From NCBI GenBank assembly GCA_031406155.1, contig JANOGW010000015.1, positions 1 to 64,000 of the forward strand: 64,000 nucleotides of DNA. The letters run 5' to 3'. Below the pieces are notes generated by a model that was not told where the DNA came from, ran no database searches, and saw nothing but the letters and a program-made list of their open reading frames with translations. Below, piece by piece: positions 60,401 to 64,000 of the stretch. Numbering within the stretch: position 1 is the first letter of the stretch; each line of letters starts with the position of its first letter. The translations under genes and the position numbers were made by a program. The DNA comes from JACMNW01 sp031406155 (GTDB taxonomy: Bacteria > Pseudomonadota > Alphaproteobacteria > Rhodobacterales > Rhodobacteraceae).

Positions 60401-61432
60401 CAGGACCGCGCCGTTTATGATCTGCCACCGGGCGATCCTCGCCCGGCCTCGCTGTCAAAGCCGACCGTATTAAGCCAACCCGATATCGTTCTGATGGACT
60501 TGCCACAGCTGAGCGACGACCAACCGGCGCACCGTCCCATTGCTGCGGCGCATGCCATGCCATGGCCGGGCGAGATGGCGGTGTTCCGCAGCGCGGCGAC
60601 CGATGGTTTCGCGTTGCTGACTACCTTCGGCACCCGCGCCCGGATGGGGGTTCTGGTAGCGGATTTCTATGCCGGGCCGGTGTCGCGCTTTGATCTCGGC
60701 AATGCGCTGGTGATCGATCTGTTCTCAGGCACCTTGGAGAGCGTCACCGACATCACCCTTCTGGGCGGCGCCAACGCGCTGGCGGTGGAGACAGCACCCG
60801 GCCAATGGGAAATCGTCCAGGCGGGATCCGCTGAGTTGATCGCGGCAGGCCGGTATCGCCTGACCCGCCTTCTGCGCGGGCAACGCGGCACGGAAAATGC
60901 TATCGCAAGCCTTGTTCCGACCGGCGCGCAGGTGGTCGTTCTCGACACGGCCGTGGCACCCCTGCCCATCAGTGAGGCTGATCTGCACCTACCATGGAAT
61001 TGGCGTATCGGCCCGGCATCGCGCCCGGTCAGTGACGAGACCTATGTCGTCACCTCGTTCACACCAGAAGGCGCTGGGCTGCGCCCCTTCTCGGTTGCTC
61101 ATGTCGAACAGCCGTGGCGGAAGGCGCGCAATCCGGGCGATTTGACAATCCGTTGGACGCGCCGTTCGCGCGCGCTGGCCGCCGACACCTGGGGCATGGG
61201 CGATGTGCCATTGGCGGAGGTCAGCGAAGCCTATGAGGTGGAAATCAGGGACGGGACGGCAGTCAAGCGAACGTTGACCGCCACGACAACGAGCGCACTC
61301 TATCCCGCCGCCCAGCAGATCGCCGATTGGGGCGTGCTGCTCGGCCCCGGCAACAGCCTGCAACTGCGCATCTATCAGCTCTCCGCCCTGATTGGCCGGG
61401 GTGCCGCGCGATCCGTCACCCTCACTTTCTGA
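57461..61432 (+). CDS. Baseplate multidomain protein (gene-transfer-agent TIM-barrel/megatron-like)
   Basis: A 1323-residue tail-tip protein. N-terminal Gly/Ala-rich hydrophobic region with IGGAFGGAILGFSGAAIGGF; a central glycoside-hydrolase-like TIM barrel (FLIGSEMPGLTTIRS, IGYAGDWAEYFGHHP, DFIGIDNYMPLSDWRD, IWFTELGCPAIDRGTNQPN); and a C-terminal phage-tail domain (LTRLLRGQRGTENAIASLVP). Together these match the gp15/host-interaction protein of gene transfer agents and related phages. It likely binds and opens the host surface. Confidence 0.92.
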   Translation: MATLVLGAVGSAIGGAFGGAILGFSGAAIGGFIGSTIGSVVDNWIVSSLAPAQRIEGARLDSLRITSSTEGAVIPRLYGRMRIGGNIIWATDFREETRTTSQGGGKGSGPKVTTTEYLYFASFAVALCEGPITGIGRVWADGKAMDMTGVTSRWYPGDEVQTADPFISAKMGAANAPAYRDTAYVVLEELDLTPFGNRLPQISFEVFRPLADPDMAEGLVRAVTLIPASGEFAYATVPVKKSSGAGSATVAENLNAIPETPDIVVALERLQSMAPAVESVSLVVAWFGDDLRAGNCKIRPGVEVAAKTTTPSAWVVNGVSRANAFLVSRDAEDRPVYGGTPADFAVVQAIQEMKARGLRVTFYPFLLLDVPPGNTKPNPYSDNASEAGQPTFPWRGRITCSPAPGYAGTVDKTGTAAAQVAALFGTATPANFSVSGQTVNWTGPVGEWSLRRMILHYAHLCAAAGGVDAFLIGSEMPGLTTIRSAAATYPAVQAFRDLATAVRSILGAGPKIGYAGDWAEYFGHHPADGSGDVFFHLDPLWSDSNIDFIGIDNYMPLSDWRDGFDHADAALAPAIYDRAYLQSNIAGGEGFDWFYASTSDRAAQIRTPITDGAAANPWVFRFKDLRSWWQNPHFNRPGGVEGGTPTAWVPQSKPIWFTELGCPAIDRGTNQPNVFFDPKSSESFTPYFSRGWRDDAIQRAYLESTYLFWSDPVNNPVSSVYGAPMVHVPECAAWTWDARPYPFFPELIGVWTDGPNWRLGHWLTGRLGAVSLAALVRHLCLRAGLPEDRVDVSGLWGAVEGYVISALEAPRASISTLARHFGFDAVESEGRIRFLMRGRVATATITPDNMVAPASAKGDVMELTRAQESELPQALKWQVARADEDYDAAQVEARRITVETSRIASEAFPMAVPPEEAERRCRRALMEAWVGRESAVFKLPPSRLALDPCDVIVLDHDGRLTELRLVSIADSDARGIDAVRQDRAVYDLPPGDPRPASLSKPTVLSQPDIVLMDLPQLSDDQPAHRPIAAAHAMPWPGEMAVFRSAATDGFALLTTFGTRARMGVLVADFYAGPVSRFDLGNALVIDLFSGTLESVTDITLLGGANALAVETAPGQWEIVQAGSAELIAAGRYRLTRLLRGQRGTENAIASLVPTGAQVVVLDTAVAPLPISEADLHLPWNWRIGPASRPVSDETYVVTSFTPEGAGLRPFSVAHVEQPWRKARNPGDLTIRWTRRSRALAADTWGMGDVPLAEVSEAYEVEIRDGTAVKRTLTATTTSALYPAAQQIADWGVLLGPGNSLQLRIYQLSALIGRGAARSVTLTF

Positions 61433-61442
61433 AAGCAGTCCC

Positions 61443-63212
61443 ATGTCCGACATTACCACGCATTTGCTGCTTCCCTACATCCTGGCATCGCAGGCCCAAA
61501 AACACGTCACCCATAACGACGCGTTGCGGCTTTTGGATGCCATGGTCCAGCTGTCCGTGCTGGACCAAAACCGAACTGCCCCGCCCCTATCGCCGGTGGA
61601 CGGAGACCGGCACATCGTGGCCCCGGCGGCGACAGGGTTATGGGCGGGTTGGGATCTGAATGTGGCTTTCTGGGTCGATGGTGTCTGGATGCGCCTTGTG
61701 CCGCGGCCCGGCTGGACAGCCTGGAGCATTGCCGACGCGGCCCATACGGTGTGGAACGGCACGGCTTGGGTGACTGTAGGTGGATCGGGCGGATCGGGCG
61801 GCGTGTCCTTTTCAGATGCCACGTTCGAGGTCTACGACGATGGTGATCCGACGAAAAAGGCGATGTTCAGCCTATCCGGCATCGCTACGGCCACCACCCG
61901 GACCTTCACCCTGCCAAATACCTCCAGCGAATTGGCGATCCTTGCGGGCACGCAGAATTTCACTGGCGACAAGACCTTCGCTGGCATCCTGTCGGCGTCC
62001 GGGACTGTCACGGTGTCAAGTGCAGCAGCCACCATCGGTACGTCAACAGAAACAGCCACTTATGGCATGGGCACTGGTGCCACGACCACCGGTGTTACCA
62101 AGACAGTGAACCTCGGCACCGACGGTGCGTCCGGATCGAACACCGTGGTCAATATCGGTTCCGCCACTGTTGGCGCGGGAGGTACCACGGTGGTGAACAC
62201 GCCGACGGTGACCTTTGCCAATGCCGTCACGCAGGTCGGCATGCCGCAAGCAAATCTCACCGCGCAACTGTTGGGGCTTGGTGGGGCGACGGCTGATGCC
62301 AGCAACAGGCTCAGCGCCAACACCCCGAACGTGCTTCTGAACAACGCGGGTGCATCGATCCATGTGACAGTGAACAAGAACGCCGCCGCCAATGACGCGT
62401 CGTTCAGCTTCAAGACCGGCTTCTCGGCCCGCGCGCTGTTCGGCACCCTTGGTAGCGATGATTTCACGCTGAAGGTCAGTCAGGACGGCAGTAGCTTTTT
62501 CGACGCGCTGGTTGCGGATCGCAATACCGGCCGGGTCAAGTTTCCAGTCGGGATCGCGCTGACCGGTCTTGCCGCCGATCCCGCGTCAACTGCCGACGGT
62601 TGGCTCTGGCACAATGCCACCACTGGCCAGTTGCGCACGCGGCTTGGCGGTATTACGCGTATCCTGGCCGATCAGGACGTGCCTTGGTTGACGCCCGTGG
62701 CGGGCGACTATGCCCTGTCCACGACTGGCGCAGGCGGGGCGGCCACAGGTGTCTTGGCCGGGGCCGCAGGACGGATCGACCTGTTCCCCTTCATCCCGCG
62801 CGACGATATCATCATCGACCGGTTGTCGGTAAACGTCACCACTTTGATCGCCGCAGCGCTGGGCAAGATCGTGGTCTACAGCGCCGATGCAATTGGTCGA
62901 CCAGGATCCCTGCTTCTGGAGACCAGCGATCTCGACTTCTCGACGGTCGGGATCAAACCTGCCACGGCTGCACTCACCTTGCGACGCGGCATCACCTACT
63001 GGCTCGGCATCAGACACTCGTCCACCGCCACGTTGTCGGCATGGGCATCAACGGCCACGCCCGATCTGAACGGCGGCGCTCCGGTCACCACCGCCCGCAA
63101 GGTACTGCGCCGTACATTGGCCTATGCAACTGCCGCGCCAGGCGCATGGGGATATCTATCGTCTGAAACCAACGCCGGTCCAGGCACCGCCATTTGGCTG
63201 CGCGCCGCGTGA
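61443..63212 (+). CDS. DUF2793-containing tail fibre-like protein
   Basis: A 589-residue protein. The first 110 residues are a DUF2793 domain (LLPYILASQAQKHVTHNDAL, then RLLDAMVQLSVLD). A Gly/Ser linker precedes a beta-rich Thr/Ala-rich stem and a C-terminal domain. ATG 61443 is preferred as the domain starts there. Likely part of the receptor-binding apparatus. Confidence 0.85.
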   Translation: MSDITTHLLLPYILASQAQKHVTHNDALRLLDAMVQLSVLDQNRTAPPLSPVDGDRHIVAPAATGLWAGWDLNVAFWVDGVWMRLVPRPGWTAWSIADAAHTVWNGTAWVTVGGSGGSGGVSFSDATFEVYDDGDPTKKAMFSLSGIATATTRTFTLPNTSSELAILAGTQNFTGDKTFAGILSASGTVTVSSAAATIGTSTETATYGMGTGATTTGVTKTVNLGTDGASGSNTVVNIGSATVGAGGTTVVNTPTVTFANAVTQVGMPQANLTAQLLGLGGATADASNRLSANTPNVLLNNAGASIHVTVNKNAAANDASFSFKTGFSARALFGTLGSDDFTLKVSQDGSSFFDALVADRNTGRVKFPVGIALTGLAADPASTADGWLWHNATTGQLRTRLGGITRILADQDVPWLTPVAGDYALSTTGAGGAATGVLAGAAGRIDLFPFIPRDDIIIDRLSVNVTTLIAAALGKIVVYSADAIGRPGSLLLETSDLDFSTVGIKPATAALTLRRGITYWLGIRHSSTATLSAWASTATPDLNGGAPVTTARKVLRRTLAYATAAPGAWGYLSSETNAGPGTAIWLRAA

Positions 63213-63249
63213 CCGCCGCCGCGCGAAACTCACAGCAGGATCAACAGAA

Positions 63250-63597
63250 GTGGCAAAGCCAATAATCGAGAACAGCGAACGCGGCATCACAATCAACAAG
63301 GCGCTGGCCTGGACCATGTTGGTTTCGGTCACCGGGCTGATCTGGTGGGGTGGCGGGACATTGGCCTCGCTGCAAGGGGCTGCCGACCGCCTCACCTCCG
63401 CCCTGACCGAAACCCGCGAAATGATCGTGGCCGAGCGGGCGAATTCCGCGCAATTGGAAGCCCGCGTCCGCGTGTTGGAAAACAGCGCCACAAGGCAGGA
63501 CACGCGCTTTGATGCGCTATCTCTGTCGATCAACGAGCTGAAACAGCAAGCCCGCGAAACCAACGCTCTGCTGCGCGAACTGGCGCAGCGCCCATAA
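63250..63597 (+). CDS. Single-helix membrane protein with coiled coil (holin/spanin-like)
   Basis: A 115-residue protein from GTG 63250: short hydrophilic N-terminus, one membrane helix (ALAWTMLVSVTGLIWWGGGT) and a long coiled coil (RLTSALTETREMIVAERANS and on). Located between tail fibre and endolysin genes, the place of lysis accessory proteins. An AGGA lies upstream. Confidence 0.6.
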   Translation: MAKPIIENSERGITINKALAWTMLVSVTGLIWWGGGTLASLQGAADRLTSALTETREMIVAERANSAQLEARVRVLENSATRQDTRFDALSLSINELKQQARETNALLRELAQRP

Positions 63598-63627
63598 TCA
63601 AACCCACCACCCACCGACCGTCCCCGA

Positions 63628-63651
63628 CCCGCCCGCAAGGCGGGTTTTTTT
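63628..63651 (+). terminator. Rho-independent terminator
   Basis: CCCGCC and GGCGGG form a six-base stem around CGCAA and are followed by seven T residues (63645-63651). It ends the long structural operon. Confidence 0.85.
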
Positions 63652-63683
63652 GTTGCCCGAGGTTGGGCAGAAAGAGCCATCCA

Positions 63684-64000
63684 ATGACCACAGACCCCAC
63701 CGATGCCATCCGCCTGATCCAGAGCGGGTTGGAAAAGCTCGGCCACACCCCCGGCGACATCGATGGTCGCTGGGGCGTTCGAACTGCCCGGGCGTTGCGG
63801 CAGTTGATCGCCGCGAACGGTCACCCGGCATCACTTTCGCCGCAAGGGCCGTTGCCGTGGATCACCGAGGCGAAAACCGCGCTGGGCCGCAATGAGGCCT
63901 GCGACCGGATTTGGCTGATGGATTGGCTGAAGCGCGACGGCCGCAGTCTCGGCGATCCATCCCAAAACCCGTGGTGCGGCGACTTTGTCGAAACCTGCAT
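63684..64000 (+). CDS. Endolysin-like peptidoglycan hydrolase (TIGR02594 type), 5' part
   Basis: The frame runs off the window after about 105 codons. Residues 5-50 resemble a peptidoglycan-binding helical domain (IQSGLEKLGHTPGDIDGRWG), and NPWCGDFVETC at the edge is the start of the TIGR02594/CHAP-like cysteine hydrolase domain with its catalytic Cys. Ribosome site AGAAAGAG precedes ATG 63684. Likely the phage lysin. Confidence 0.75.
   Translation, partial: MTTDPTDAIRLIQSGLEKLGHTPGDIDGRWGVRTARALRQLIAANGHPASLSPQGPLPWITEAKTALGRNEACDRIWLMDWLKRDGRSLGDPSQNPWCGDFVETC

Noticed and set aside
40658..63597. The structural cluster as a gene transfer agent
   Set aside because: Only the tail tip matches agents. 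Integrase, initiator with origin, GpA-type terminase, gpD and methyltransferases show a replicating, integrating phage.

Overview
GC-rich window with alphaproteobacterial, Rhodobacteraceae-like content: Tat-exported multicopper oxidase, abundant c-type cytochromes, an initiator-tRNA remnant of alphaproteobacterial type, and tail genes of the kind found in the Rhodobacter gene transfer agent. No 16S or other marker gene is present, so the genus cannot be named.

Region 1 (1-20.7 kb) is chromosomal or island DNA devoted to copper and envelope stress. It holds a P1B-type metal ATPase (fused in position to the tail of a PIN-domain gene), a YVTN beta-propeller, PPK2 polyphosphate kinase, an ATP-grasp-like protein, a run of small c-type cytochromes, two L,D-transpeptidases, a copper-type two-component system with a Met/His-rich sensor loop, a Met-rich EF-hand protein, DUF302, MFS, DsbA-like and TlpA-like thioredoxins and a Met-rich multicopper oxidase. 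Several genes are broken: a frameshifted membrane protein (5.6-6.1 kb), a diheme cytochrome c with an amber codon and a lost heme histidine (6.6-7.5 kb), and the C-terminal wreck of a second Cu-ATPase (15.9-16.6 kb).

Region 2 (20.7-27.4 kb) starts at a 48-base 3' fragment of an initiator tRNA-Met with its terminator, which reads as the left attachment site of an integrated element. Between this and the integrase lie a Pr6Pr-type membrane protein and a compact cargo cluster flanked by 48-bp direct repeats: a MraZ/AbrB-like regulator divergent from an operon of an unrecognised protein, an ImmA/IrrE metallopeptidase and a PIN-like nuclease, facing an opposite-strand operon of a P-loop kinase-like NTPase, a BpsA_C/DUF43 methyltransferase-fold protein and a second unrecognised protein. 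The two unrecognised proteins look like diverged members of one family. This is the best candidate here for an undescribed (defence-like) system.

Region 3 (27.4-64 kb, running off the window) is a lambda-like siphophage prophage: integrase, early operon with overlapping start/stop codons (HTH, VRR-NUC, replication initiator carrying internal iterons), a cytosine methyltransferase whose coding frame appears to switch mid-gene, a second methyltransferase with a probable restriction enzyme, ParB-methyltransferases, a four-gene minus-strand operon, terminase (Nu1/GpA), portal, S49 protease with nested scaffold start, gpD, capsid, head-tail joining genes, tail tube, tail chaperone with a -1 frameshift signal, tape measure, a gene-transfer-agent-like tail tip (DUF2460, DUF2163, NlpC/P60, megatron), DUF2793, a membrane spanin/holin-like protein and a partial endolysin. 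Two independent ArsR-AHSA1-GST operons sit inside the prophage, one truncating a ParB-methyltransferase gene and one splitting the head and tail operon.
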